This document shows, in pieces, positions 54,130 to 62,719 of a stretch of DNA of 64,000 nucleotides; positions within the stretch are counted from its first letter, which is position 1; the number at the start of each line of letters is the position of its first letter. The DNA comes from Dehalococcoidia bacterium. Lineage in GTDB: Bacteria; Chloroflexota; Dehalococcoidia; Dehalococcoidales; UBA3254. The notes below the pieces were generated by a model. That model was not told where the DNA came from and searched no databases. It saw nothing but the letters and a program-made list of their open reading frames with translations. The translations under genes were made by a program, and so were the position numbers. The DNA is taken from assembly GCA_025361145.1 (NCBI GenBank), contig JANYAV010000012.1:122270-186269 (forward strand), in the 5' to 3' direction.

Positions 54130-55239
54130 ATGACTGCGGCAATCCTGTACCGGGATGAAATCAAAGAATATCACTTTGGTTCCGGTCACCCTTTTCAAGG
54201 CGATAGATATGAGTCCTTTATGCGATTATTGCAAGAGCGCATGCCTGCCGATCATCATTATAAAATACAGGCAGCTGAGCCCGCAATCAATGATGATTTG
54301 TTGAAAATATGTGACCAGGACTATATTGATTTCTGCCGGGAATATTATCATTCGGCCGCCTCAGGTTGGATTGGTTTCTATGAGAACTTCAGTCGTTATC
54401 AGAGTCAAGATAACAAACCAATAGGAATTCCTGGACAACTGGAATGGGCAGCGCGACTGATTATTGGACAGGCTAAAATGGCTTGCGACCTTTTACAAAG
54501 CGGAGCCTATAAAAAGGTGGTATCAGTTGGAGGCGGGATGCATCACGCCAAACAACGTTCTGGTGAAGGTTTCTGTATTTATAATGATGTGGCTTTTTCC
54601 GCATTTTACTTAATAGAAAAATATAAACTTGAGCGGGTACTGGTATTAGATACCGATGCCCATGCTGGCAATGGAACCGCTGAGTATTTTCGCGGTAATC
54701 CCCATGTTTTGTATATCGACATTCATCAGGATCCAGCAACTATCTATCCTGGCACAGGTTTTGTCCAGCAAGTCGGTGTTGATGCCGGGCGCGGACTGAC
54801 TGTTAATATTTCGCTGCCGGTGAGAGCTGGCAATAGTTCATATTTGAAGGCTTTCGATGAAGTGATTCTACCCTTAGCCCGTGAATTTAAACCCCAGGTA
54901 ATTATTCGGAATGGAGGATCAGACCCCCATTTCAATGACGGATTGACTTACCTGGGATTGACTATTGCCGGATTTAAAATGATGGGCGCTAAGGTGCGCG
55001 AGATGGCGGAGATTTGCGGTGGGAAGCAGATCGATTTGATTGCCTCGGGTTATAAAGCCAATGTGTTGCCTTATGCCTGGTTGTCGCTCATCGCTGGAGT
55101 GCTCGACTTGCCTCTGAATGTCGAAGAAATTGTCGAGGTGCCTGTGCAATTCGAACAGGATTTGGCCCTGACTGAGACCGAGAAAGTCTTGCAAGAGGTG
55201 CGAAGATATCACCGCGAATTCTGGAAATGCTTAAGATAG
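54130..55239 (+). CDS. HDAC-family deacetylase (AcuC/histone deacetylase-like)
   Basis: A 369-residue zinc hydrolase of the arginase/deacetylase superfamily. It begins AILYRDEIKEYHFGSGHPFQGDRY. The tandem histidines are in VGGGMHHAKQRSGEGFCIYND, the zinc ligands in VLDTDAHAGNGTAEYF (DxH) and the aspartate in IIRNGGSDPHFNDGL. The target is unknown; AcuC proteins act on acetyl-CoA synthetase in Bacillus, which is notable given the acyl-CoA ligase in this window, but small-molecule amidase activity is also possible. I start at ATG 54130, eight bases after AAGGAG; the track start at 54061 has no site. Divergent from ribD. Confidence 0.9.
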   Translation: MTAAILYRDEIKEYHFGSGHPFQGDRYESFMRLLQERMPADHHYKIQAAEPAINDDLLKICDQDYIDFCREYYHSAASGWIGFYENFSRYQSQDNKPIGIPGQLEWAARLIIGQAKMACDLLQSGAYKKVVSVGGGMHHAKQRSGEGFCIYNDVAFSAFYLIEKYKLERVLVLDTDAHAGNGTAEYFRGNPHVLYIDIHQDPATIYPGTGFVQQVGVDAGRGLTVNISLPVRAGNSSYLKAFDEVILPLAREFKPQVIIRNGGSDPHFNDGLTYLGLTIAGFKMMGAKVREMAEICGGKQIDLIASGYKANVLPYAWLSLIAGVLDLPLNVEEIVEVPVQFEQDLALTETEKVLQEVRRYHREFWKCLR

Positions 55240-55296
55240 GTTTATTAAGCAACAACCTTAGTGGTTAATTTTCATAATTAATTTTTACTCTTTCGC

Positions 55297-55325
55297 TTGA
55301 CAGAATACACGATAACGTGTAATAT
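55297..55325 (+). promoter_or_regulatory. mutL promoter with palindrome in the spacer
   Basis: TTGACA (55297-55302) and TAATAT (55320-55325) with a 17-base spacer. TACACG-ATAA-CGTGTA (55306-55321) is a perfect 6-bp palindrome covering the spacer and first -10 bases, a typical operator position. The ATG is nine bases after the -10. Confidence 0.65.
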
Positions 55326-55334
55326 TGAGCCAGA

Positions 55335-57038
55335 ATGACAATTAAGATATTGGATTCCAGAGTGATTTCACAGATAGCTGCCGGTGAAGTGGTGGAACGG
55401 CCTGCGTCTGTAGTCAAAGAACTGCTGGAGAATTCTCTGGACGCCGGCGCTCATCAGATTAGCTTGGAAATTCGGGATGGCGGACTTAGTCTCATCCGGG
55501 TAACTGATAATGGTAAAGGCATCGTCGATGACGAGGTGGAGATGGCTTTTCAGCGGCATGCCACCAGTAAAATAGCTGCCTTACAGGACTTGCAGCAATT
55601 AACCACTCTGGGGTTTCGGGGTGAAGCTTTGCCAAGCATCGCCTCCGTGGCGCAAGTCGAGATGGTCACCGGCATAAACGGACTGGGAGCAGGAACCAAG
55701 GTTACTCTGGAAGAAGGAATAGTAGTTAAACACGATAGCCATGCCAGCTTGCCTGGCACTACTCTTACCGTGCACAACCTTTTTAGAAAAATTCCAGCAC
55801 GCCTTAAATTTTTAAAATCACCTTCTGCTGAAGCTAGTAGAATAGCCAATATTGTTAACCAATATGCCCTGGCGTATCCTGAAGTGCGTTTTACTTTGAG
55901 CAATGACAGCAAAATCACCCTCAGGACCGCCGGCAGCGGTAAACTTTTAGACAGCGTTGTAGCGGTTTATGGATTGGAGGTGGCCCAGAATATGCTGGAG
56001 GTCGGCTCACTGGGCACTGATTCAGTCTCGATTAAAGTCAGCGGACTGGTGGGATCGCCGCAAATATCGCGTGCTAGTCGCGACTATCTTAGTTTTTTTG
56101 TTAATAGACGCTGGGTAACAAGCCGTAGTCTGAACTTCGCAGTAGAGGAAGCTTATCACGGCTTGCTGATGCAGGGAAAGCATCCTATCGCGATTATCAA
56201 TATAACTGTTCCTCCTGCTGATATCGATGTCAACGTCCATCCAACCAAGACAGAGATCAAATTTCAGGATGAAAGAGCTGTCTTCGGGGCGGTGCAGAAA
56301 GCAGTCAGGGCCAGCTTGGTGCATAATGCACCTGTACAGCAGTTAGAGGAGATTAAACGCATTTTTAGCGTTCCCTCGGCTCCCTTTACTACCATGTCGC
56401 CTCAAGCCTCCAAAGATCATTCCAGTCCGGCCATTTCGTCTTCAGAGTACCTTGCGGGGGGGCAACCAACCCCTTTAATCTCTTTGCCACTGTTACGCGT
56501 TCTGGGACAATTGGCTCGCAACTATATCGTGGCAGAGGGACCGGATGCGCTATATCTTTTAGATCAACATGCGGCACACGAACGTATTATGCTGGAAAAA
56601 ATCCGGCTCCAACAGACTGAAAGAAAAGTTGAAGTGCAGGGGTTGCTACAGCCGGTCTCTGTTGAGTTCGATGCCAGGCAAGCGGCGACCCTGGAGTCTC
56701 ATATTCCACTACTAATAGAAGCAGGCTTCGATATCCAATATTTCGGAGAGCGCACTTTCTTGGTGCGAGCTATACCTGCGGTCTTAAGAGACAGAGACTG
56801 GTCTGCGATGCTGCGCGAAACACTGGATACTCAAACTAACGATTGGTCAGAGAATTTATTGAATAGGTTGGCCTGTCACAGTGCTATCAAGGCAGGACAG
56901 GTCCTTTCCGTTGAAGAGATGCGTGAACTGGTCAAACAACTTGAACAGACTATTTTACCTAATTGCTGTCCGCATGGGAGACCGACCATGATCAGATTGA
57001 CGATCACTCAGTTGGAAAAAGAATTTGGTCGGGCCTAA
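55335..57038 (+). CDS. mutL: DNA mismatch repair protein MutL
   Basis: MutL couples mismatch recognition to strand incision. The GHKL ATPase domain shows IAAGEVVERPASVVKELLENSLDAGA, VTDNGKGI, and TLGFRGEALPSIASV. The C-terminal nuclease motif LLDQHAAHERIMLEKI is present, as are ACHSAIKAG and CPHGRPT. It is thus the endonuclease-type MutL found in bacteria without MutH. The length is 567 residues. No ribosome binding site precedes the ATG, and the promoter spacing predicts a leaderless message. mutS is not in the window. The 3' end overlaps convergent pyrE by four bases. Confidence 0.97.
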   Translation: MTIKILDSRVISQIAAGEVVERPASVVKELLENSLDAGAHQISLEIRDGGLSLIRVTDNGKGIVDDEVEMAFQRHATSKIAALQDLQQLTTLGFRGEALPSIASVAQVEMVTGINGLGAGTKVTLEEGIVVKHDSHASLPGTTLTVHNLFRKIPARLKFLKSPSAEASRIANIVNQYALAYPEVRFTLSNDSKITLRTAGSGKLLDSVVAVYGLEVAQNMLEVGSLGTDSVSIKVSGLVGSPQISRASRDYLSFFVNRRWVTSRSLNFAVEEAYHGLLMQGKHPIAIINITVPPADIDVNVHPTKTEIKFQDERAVFGAVQKAVRASLVHNAPVQQLEEIKRIFSVPSAPFTTMSPQASKDHSSPAISSSEYLAGGQPTPLISLPLLRVLGQLARNYIVAEGPDALYLLDQHAAHERIMLEKIRLQQTERKVEVQGLLQPVSVEFDARQAATLESHIPLLIEAGFDIQYFGERTFLVRAIPAVLRDRDWSAMLRETLDTQTNDWSENLLNRLACHSAIKAGQVLSVEEMRELVKQLEQTILPNCCPHGRPTMIRLTITQLEKEFGRA

Positions 57039-57604
57039 CTGCTGCCCCGTTTAGTGAGGGGTATACCGGCCTTACAAAGCGGGCATTCCTCGGCTTTATA
57101 GGCCACTGTTTCAGATCGTACGCAGCTGAAGAGTGGTACTTCGAAATCCAGAGTTTTAGTTGAGCGGTCTACTAGAACTCCAATTCCCACCAGTGTTCCC
57201 CCCGCCTGTTTAATAGGAGCGATAGTTTCCTGAATAGAACCGCCTGTGGTCAGGATGTCATCCACCAACAAGACCCGTTCGCCAGGAGATATATTAAAGC
57301 CGCGGCGGAAAGCCCTGGCGTTGCTACCTTCGACCTTTTCGGCGAAGATACCGCGCACACCTAATTGGCGGCTCACATCATAGGCTAATATTACCCCGCC
57401 GGTGGTTGGGCCTGCTACCACTTGAACACTTTGATCGCGAAATCGATCTACGATCATTTTGCAGAGCTGCTGAGTATACTCAGGATACTGGAGCACTTGA
57501 AATTTCTCCCAGTATACCGGGGAATGCAGTCCAGAGGTCAGCTGAAAATGACCGTTCAGAACGGCACCTGATATTTCGAATAGTTTCTGTGCATTGAGCG
57601 TCAT
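57035..57604 (-). CDS. pyrE: Orotate phosphoribosyltransferase
   Basis: It adds PRPP to orotate to form OMP in pyrimidine synthesis. The 189-residue protein shows GHFQLTSGLHSPVYWEK (substrate site), VVAGPTTGGVILAY, FAEKVEG, and the PRPP-binding VLLVDDILTTGGSIQET. A C-terminal extension carries CPLCKAGIPLTKRG, a CxxC knuckle also seen in some other bacterial PyrE proteins. It lies downstream of the two lepB genes on the same strand and converges on mutL. Confidence 0.96.
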   Translation of the reverse strand: MTLNAQKLFEISGAVLNGHFQLTSGLHSPVYWEKFQVLQYPEYTQQLCKMIVDRFRDQSVQVVAGPTTGGVILAYDVSRQLGVRGIFAEKVEGSNARAFRRGFNISPGERVLLVDDILTTGGSIQETIAPIKQAGGTLVGIGVLVDRSTKTLDFEVPLFSCVRSETVAYKAEECPLCKAGIPLTKRGSS

Positions 57605-57634
57605 ATCTGCCTTCCTTAATTATAAACCTGAGGA

Positions 57635-58168
57635 TTACTGCAGTTCCAATTTCAGAGGATAGCCGTGTATCAGTCCCCATTCACTGAGCGGCCATAAGCG
57701 CAGCCAGACTTCGCCGACAATGCTTGGTTCTGCGACTGTCCAACCGTAATGCGAATCAGTGCTGTTGTTGCGATTATCTCCCAGAACGAAATATTGGCCA
57801 GGCTCAACCGTCACCAGTTTCATGGTGTAGTACGGCGTTTCTTTGATATAGGGTTCTTTTAAAGCTATGCCATTGACATAGACTGAATGATTTTTAATTT
57901 CCACTGTATCACCCGGAAGGCCGATGATCCGTTTGACCCACTGCTTTTCGGGAGCGGCCACAGGCGGATGAATTATGATAATATCGCCTCTCTTGGGGTC
58001 TTGGAAATGGTAAACGGCCTTTACCACGATTAGCCTTTGCCCATTCTCCAGAGTCGGTTGCATAGAGGAACCTTCCACAATGCTGCTCTGGACCGTAGTC
58101 TGCAGAATGAGAAAAATCGCCAGAGCCAAACCCAGCGTTAGAACCAGTTCACGAATAAAAGCTTTCAT
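57635..58168 (-). CDS. lepB: Signal peptidase I (active form)
   Basis: It cleaves signal peptides of exported proteins at the outer face of the membrane. The 177-residue protein has one N-terminal membrane anchor (LVLTLGLALAIFLIL), the nucleophile Ser35 in VEGSSMQPTL, the general-base Lys79 in KQWVKRIIGLPGD, and box E GDNRNNSTDSHYGW. These are all the catalytic boxes of the Gram-positive-type enzyme. It lies 54 bases downstream of a paralog with an altered serine, and 30 bases before pyrE. Confidence 0.96.
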   Translation of the reverse strand: MKAFIRELVLTLGLALAIFLILQTTVQSSIVEGSSMQPTLENGQRLIVVKAVYHFQDPKRGDIIIIHPPVAAPEKQWVKRIIGLPGDTVEIKNHSVYVNGIALKEPYIKETPYYTMKLVTVEPGQYFVLGDNRNNSTDSHYGWTVAEPSIVGEVWLRLWPLSEWGLIHGYPLKLELQ

Positions 58169-58222
58169 GTCTTAAGAGTTTTTCAACCTCGTTCTTATTA
58201 TACCCTATTGCAGGAGGCCAGA

Positions 58223-58765
58223 CTAGTTAGCATTTGAAGCGGGAAGCTGTAAGCTGAGAGGATAATTATCGACTCCACCCCATTTATTCGGAGGCCAGGT
58301 GAACAGCCATGCACGGCCCATGATATTCTCTTTGGGTACGGTCCAACCCGTGGAGGAATCGTTGCTATTATTGCGGTTATCCCCCAGGACGAAGTAGTTA
58401 TTGCTGGGGACTTGATAGGCTAACAGGGTATAGCCAGGGGGGTCTTTAACATAGGGTTCGTTCAGTTTGTTTCCATCAATGTAAACAGCTCTGTCCTTGA
58501 CTTCTATGATGTCGCCGGGCAGTCCGATGATCCGCTTCATCTGGTCTAAGTCCCCGTTAGGTGATTTGTAGTAAACGATGTCGCCACGATTGGGTTCGTC
58601 AAAACGGAAGGCGATTTTGTTAATCAGCAAACGTTCACCGACATGGAGTCCGGGTTCCATAGCGTCGCTTATTACGGCATCACTGCCAACCACCAATCGC
58701 AGAAGGATAAAGATTACGATAGCAATGACCAGTGTACCGATCAATTCCCTGACAAAATTACGCAT
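58223..58765 (-). CDS. Signal peptidase I paralog lacking the catalytic serine
   Basis: A 180-residue S26-family protein closely similar in layout to the downstream lepB: N-terminal anchor TLVIAIVIFILLRLVV, NRGDIVYYKSPNG, Lys77 in MKRIIGLPGD and the box E GDNRNNSNDSSTGW. Box B reads VISDAMEPGL, so the residue aligned with Ser35 is Ala35 (codon GCT at 58661-58663). Loss of peptidase activity is inferred. Inactive signal-peptidase-like partners are known in streptococcal pilus loci (SipA). The - strand has a TATAAT (58785-58790) just upstream. Confidence 0.88.
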   Translation of the reverse strand: MRNFVRELIGTLVIAIVIFILLRLVVGSDAVISDAMEPGLHVGERLLINKIAFRFDEPNRGDIVYYKSPNGDLDQMKRIIGLPGDIIEVKDRAVYIDGNKLNEPYVKDPPGYTLLAYQVPSNNYFVLGDNRNNSNDSSTGWTVPKENIMGRAWLFTWPPNKWGGVDNYPLSLQLPASNAN

Positions 58766-58893
58766 TAGTCTCCCTCTATAGGAAATTATAATTAATGTTA
58801 CACCTTAAGAAAAGGATAATCCAGCGGAATTTGGTCCTTTATATAATGCAGAATTCAGGTATGTAAAAATTACAGTATCATTCTTAGCCCGTC

Positions 58894-58922
58894 TTGACGG
58901 CAGGGGTGTCTTTTAGTAGAAT
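58894..58922 (+). promoter_or_regulatory. Promoter of tRNA-Val
   Basis: TTGACG (58894-58899) and TAGAAT (58917-58922), 17-base spacer, 18 bases before the tRNA. Confidence 0.65.
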
Positions 58923-58940
58923 TAGCTTTGTTGGTTCTAC

Positions 58941-59017
58941 GGGTGGTTAGCTCAGTTGGTTAGAGCACTGCGTTGACATCGCAGAGGTCATTGGTTCGAG
59001 CCCATTACCACCCACCA
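58941..59017 (+). tRNA. tRNA-Val (anticodon GAC)
   Basis: Cloverleaf with acceptor GGGTGGT/ACCACCC, D arm GCTC/GAGC and anticodon stem CTGCG/CGCAG around the loop TTGACAT, giving GAC. The T arm is ATTGG-TTCGAGC-CCATT, which contains one T/T mismatch. Discriminator A and CCA are encoded. Confidence 0.95.
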
Positions 59018-59805
59018 TTAAATTAGATGCAAATCCTTTCTCAAGTTTGTTAATCCCTGTTAATCCCTGTCTTTTGGTTTTTATGTATTCCCGCATATAA
59101 GCTCTGTATTCTTCGGTGTTTTTCCTGGGTATTCTTATTTAATTTATCTTTCAATAAATGCTAAGTTAAGCTGATAAGAAACTACCGTGATCGCTTATTC
59201 TGACGCCTGGTAGAATATCTATGTTCAATTCTTTTTACATAAGATGCCCCTTATTGTCTTGCCATGGACATCAGAGGCGCCGTCTTTAAACAAGAGAACA
59301 TGTTACAATCCAATCTAAATAATTAAGTCAATTGCTGCGCGGCCAGGCTCCCTATTCATGATAAATTTACATTCAATCACTGTTTTATGGGATTCTTTGT
59401 TAAACCGATGGTAAGAAATCACTTTTGACAAACCTTTATATTTGTGATAAAACTAACATATTAAATCTGTTATATAGTATTATTTGTTCAACTGATCGAT
59501 AAAAACTAGCTTTTGACAAACCTATTTATTTGTGATAAGTTTACATACAATAACTGCTTTGTGAGGTTATCGAATTCTCTGGTTAAAGAATCCAACTTTT
59601 AGACAAAATATTTATTCGTGATACTTTAACATACATCTGCTGCTTTATGGGACTATCCAGATTACTACGGTAAGGGGTATTACTTTACTGATCGTGTTAT
59701 GAAGGGATAGGGAATATCACTACCTATGTCGTTTATACTGTTGAAGCTTATACTTTAAAACACTGTAAATATAGAAATTAGTGATTATACTACGTAGGGC
59801 AAGAA
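59018..59805. other. 790-base AT-rich region between tRNA-Val and the ABC transporter
   Basis: No gene is seen on either strand. Just after the tRNA is a short tandem repeat (TAATCCCTGT twice, 59051-59070). The middle holds four degenerate 86-88 bp units (59338-59684). The end must contain the transporter promoter; TATACT at 59786-59791 is a candidate -10. tRNA-flanking position could mean a decayed integrated element, but no integrase trace was found. Confidence 0.6.
59338..59684 (+). repeat. Four degenerate tandem units of 86-88 bp
   Basis: The core ATTYRTGATA occurs at 59354, 59440, 59528 and 59614 (steps 86, 88, 86). A second block, CTGYTTTATGGGA or a variant, occurs at 59380, 59467, 59554 and 59640 (steps 87, 87, 86). 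Units 2 to 4 begin with CTTTTGACAAA or CTTTTAGACAAA. An ACAT(A/T)C-like block lies between. The units are upstream of and in line with the ABC transporter genes. Confidence 0.75.
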
Positions 59806-60723
59806 ATGACAAGATATTTAATTAACCGGTTAACTCAAGGCATCATCGCTCTTTTTCTTTCTTCGGTTCTCGTCTTTATTCTACTAAGGATGACGGGCGA
59901 CCCAACATTGTTGCTGCTTACCCCGGATGCTACCCTGGCTGATGTAGCTGCGTTAAGGGTACAATTAGGGTTAGATCAGCCATATCCTGTGCAGTATTTC
60001 CTGTTCATGCGTAATATACTGCAGGGCGATTTTGGAAATTCTCTTTTCTATCATCGTCCGGTATTAGACCTCATAGCTGCCAGGTTCCCCGCAACTCTCC
60101 TATTAGCAATAACCGCTAACGCACTGGGAATGGCTATCGCTTTGCCCTTTGGTGTGATCGCAGCAACTCATAGAGAAAAATGGCAGGATACTATGGCCAA
60201 AGTCACGGCTATCTTAGGTCAGTCTCTGCCTAATTTCTGGCTGGGTATCGTTTTAATTCAGATCTTTTCAGTATGGCTGGGTTGGCTGCCATCGTCCGGT
60301 TATGGTAGCTTGAAATTCCTGATTCTTCCTGCTGTCGCTCTAGGCTTTGGTTCCGTAGCTGCCATCCTTCGTTTGACCCGCTCTTCGATGCTTGATGTCC
60401 TGAGCGCCGACTATATAAGACTGGCTCGAATTAAAGGACTCCCGGAGCGATTGGTAATCTGGAAGCATGCTTTGCGCAACGCTTTGATTCCGGTGGTGAC
60501 CTTTGCTGGTATATATTTCGTAAGAACTCTGGCCGGTTCCGTTGTTGTTGAAACAATTTTCGCCTGGCCTGGCGTAGGTAGACTGGCCTATGAAGCTGTA
60601 GTTAGAAGAGATTTCCCGGTGGAACAGGGTATTCTGATTTTGTTCACCGCGCTTTTCATTTTATTTAACCTGATGATTGATATAATTTATTTGTTCCTCG
60701 ACCCAAGGGTAAAATTAAGATAA
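59806..60723 (+). CDS. Peptide/nickel-type ABC transporter permease (DppB/OppB family)
   Basis: A 305-residue inner-membrane permease with six predicted helices. The N-terminus MTRYLINRLTQGIIALFLSSVLVFILLRMTGDP is the DppB signature helix and periplasmic start. LGLDQPYPVQYFLFMRNILQGDFG follows. The EAA-like coupling loop is YIRLARIKGLPERLVIWKHALRNALIPVV. The ATG has only a weak AGGG upstream. It is the first gene of a four-gene transporter operon and is 30 bases before the second permease. The substrate may be peptides, nickel or another solute. Confidence 0.93.
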   Translation: MTRYLINRLTQGIIALFLSSVLVFILLRMTGDPTLLLLTPDATLADVAALRVQLGLDQPYPVQYFLFMRNILQGDFGNSLFYHRPVLDLIAARFPATLLLAITANALGMAIALPFGVIAATHREKWQDTMAKVTAILGQSLPNFWLGIVLIQIFSVWLGWLPSSGYGSLKFLILPAVALGFGSVAAILRLTRSSMLDVLSADYIRLARIKGLPERLVIWKHALRNALIPVVTFAGIYFVRTLAGSVVVETIFAWPGVGRLAYEAVVRRDFPVEQGILILFTALFILFNLMIDIIYLFLDPRVKLR

Positions 60724-60753
60724 GGTATCGATAGGTATTACTGGAGTTAAATT

Positions 60754-61629
60754 ATGAACAAAGTTTTCCATAAGCGAAGATTATTTGGGAAAAGGTTTGG
60801 AAAAGTTAACCCCGGTGTTGTGATCTCTCTTGTTATACTGGCGGGGTTTATTATTTGTGGTATTTTCGCTCCATTTATTGCCCCTTATAGTCCCACCAAT
60901 ATTAATTTAGGTGATGCTTTAAAGCCGCCGGCTTTTCAAGCAGGGGGTGATGTACATTATCCTCTGGGGACCGATCGGTTGGGTAGAGATGTGCTCAGTC
61001 GTATTATCTTTGGTGCTAGGGTATCATTGCAGGTGGCTGCTATAGGCGTCGTAGCTAGCGGCATAATCGGGCTGACTTTGGGTGTAATTTCAGGTTACAA
61101 GGGTGGTTGGATCGACATTATTATTCAAAGAGCAGTAGACATAATGTTAGGACTGCCCATGATCCTAATCGCTATGGTCTTGGCCATTATCTTTGGTGCT
61201 TCTATTCTTAACGTTGCCTTTGTTCTGATTATTATATTCTGGGCGACTTTTGCTCGGCAGTCGCGTGCCGAAACTCTGAAGCTTAGGAATCTCGACTTTG
61301 TCACGCTGGCGCGCACTTCGGGGACTTCAGACTTCATCATAATACTTAGACATATCGTTCCTAACGTTATGGGAAGTATGCTTGTTTTGGCTACTCTTAA
61401 TGTGGGCGCTACCATAACGCTTGAAGCTACTTTAAGCTTTTTGGGAGCAGGTATTCCTCCCCCAGCGCCATCATGGGGTCTGATGACTGCTGATGGAAGG
61501 GATATGGTTGTCACAGCCTGGTGGTTGTCTTTTATGCCTGGGGTGGCTATCAGTCTGGTGGTGCTTGCCTGCAACGTTTTTGGCGACTGGCTACGGGACA
61601 GACTTGACCCCAAGCTGCGCACTATCTAG
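60754..61629 (+). CDS. Peptide/nickel-type ABC transporter permease (DppC/OppC family)
   Basis: A 291-residue second permease. It has the cytoplasmic N-terminal segment with KRFGKVNPGVV before the first helix, then PFIAPYSPTNINLGDALKPP and HYPLGTDRLGRDVLSRIIFGARVSL, which is the DppC family signature. The coupling loop is DFVTLARTSGTSDFIIILRHIVPNVMGSM, followed by PSWGLMTADGR. It heterodimerises with the DppB-type protein. An 82-base-long leader region then separates it from the first ATPase start. Confidence 0.93.
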   Translation: MNKVFHKRRLFGKRFGKVNPGVVISLVILAGFIICGIFAPFIAPYSPTNINLGDALKPPAFQAGGDVHYPLGTDRLGRDVLSRIIFGARVSLQVAAIGVVASGIIGLTLGVISGYKGGWIDIIIQRAVDIMLGLPMILIAMVLAIIFGASILNVAFVLIIIFWATFARQSRAETLKLRNLDFVTLARTSGTSDFIIILRHIVPNVMGSMLVLATLNVGATITLEATLSFLGAGIPPPAPSWGLMTADGRDMVVTAWWLSFMPGVAISLVVLACNVFGDWLRDRLDPKLRTI

Positions 61630-61741
61630 GCTAAGAGTCTGGCAGTCATAAAGTTTGGATATAAAATAAGATAGTTTATCCACAAAGCAAAAGTCAACTA
61701 AAAAGGCCTGAGTGAGACAATATGGTCTGGGAGGGGTTCTA

Positions 61742-62719
61742 ATGAGTGAGCTGGCAAATAGCCACCTCCTGCAAGTTATCGATCTGAAGACGCATTTTTT
61801 CGTTAGCCGCGGTACGCTTAAGGCTGTGGATGGCGTGAGCTTTTACTTAAATAAAGGCGAGGTGCTGGGCATCGTAGGAGAATCAGCTTGCGGCAAGAGT
61901 GTTACTGGGCTCTCTTTAATGAGGCTAATTGAACCTCCGGGGAAGATTGTAGGCGGGCAAATACTCTTTAATGGCGAAGACCTGCTGAAACTCGGTGAAA
62001 AAGATATGCTAAAAATCAGGGGCCGACAGATTACGATGATTCAACAGAATCCTGACACTTCGCTTAATCCGGTTTTTAGAATAGGTAACCAGATAGCCGA
62101 AGCCATTACCACCCATCGTAAGCTGAGTAAAGAAGCGCTGAATGAGAAAGTAATCGAGCTATTAAGACTTGTCAGGATACCATCTCCTGAGGTGCGGGCA
62201 CTGGACTATCCTCATCAGATGAGCGGGGGTATGAGACAAAGGATAGCTGGTGCCATAGCTCTGGCCTGCGATGCTAACCTGCTTATTGCTGATGAGCCGA
62301 CAACTAACCTGGATGTGACTACCCAGGCGCAATACATTAAATTGTTGGAGCAAATCCAGAGCGAAACTGGGGTCGGAATTATATTTATTACGCATGACTT
62401 TGGTATTGTTTCTACTCTTACCGATAGGGTGGCTGTAATGTATGCGGGCAGAATAGTTGAAACTGGCCCTACCAAGGATTTAATGGAAAAACCTGCTCAT
62501 CCGTATACTCGTGCTTTACTTGACTCGGTGCCTAAACCTGGTTCCAGCTCAACACGTTTACACAGCATCCAGGGCGGGCCGCCCAATCCAAATAAAATGC
62601 CGCCAGGTTGCCGCTTTGCTCCAAGGTGCGAAAAAGTAAAACCCGAGTGTCTTAAAGAATATCCTCCAGAAGTGAAAATAAATAATAATAGATCTGCGAG
62701 TTGTTACTATGTCGGATAA
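61742..62719 (+). CDS. ABC transporter ATPase (DppD/OppD family)
   Basis: An ATPase of 325 residues from ATG 61742, chosen because GGGAGGGG lies eight bases upstream; the track start at 61712 has no site. Walker A GESACGKSV, Q-loop MIQQNPDTSLNP, signature MSGGMRQRI, Walker B LLIADEPTTNLD and H-loop ITHDFG are present. The C-terminal oligopeptide-type extension has PPGCRFAPRCEKVKPEC cysteines, often an iron-sulfur site in this family. The end overlaps the next ATPase by 11 bases. Confidence 0.93.
   Translation: MSELANSHLLQVIDLKTHFFVSRGTLKAVDGVSFYLNKGEVLGIVGESACGKSVTGLSLMRLIEPPGKIVGGQILFNGEDLLKLGEKDMLKIRGRQITMIQQNPDTSLNPVFRIGNQIAEAITTHRKLSKEALNEKVIELLRLVRIPSPEVRALDYPHQMSGGMRQRIAGAIALACDANLLIADEPTTNLDVTTQAQYIKLLEQIQSETGVGIIFITHDFGIVSTLTDRVAVMYAGRIVETGPTKDLMEKPAHPYTRALLDSVPKPGSSSTRLHSIQGGPPNPNKMPPGCRFAPRCEKVKPECLKEYPPEVKINNNRSASCYYVG

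Noticed and set aside
59018-59337. Integrated element next to tRNA-Val
   Set aside because: No integrase, no second copy of the tRNA 3' end in the window; only a 10-base tandem repeat was seen.
59338-59684. CRISPR array
   Set aside because: The units are diverged along their full length, without identical short repeats separated by unique spacers, and no cas genes are near.
61125-61622. 165-codon - strand ORF in the DppC-type permease
   Set aside because: Shadow ORF: low-complexity basic/hydrophobic translation, fully overlapped by a clear permease.
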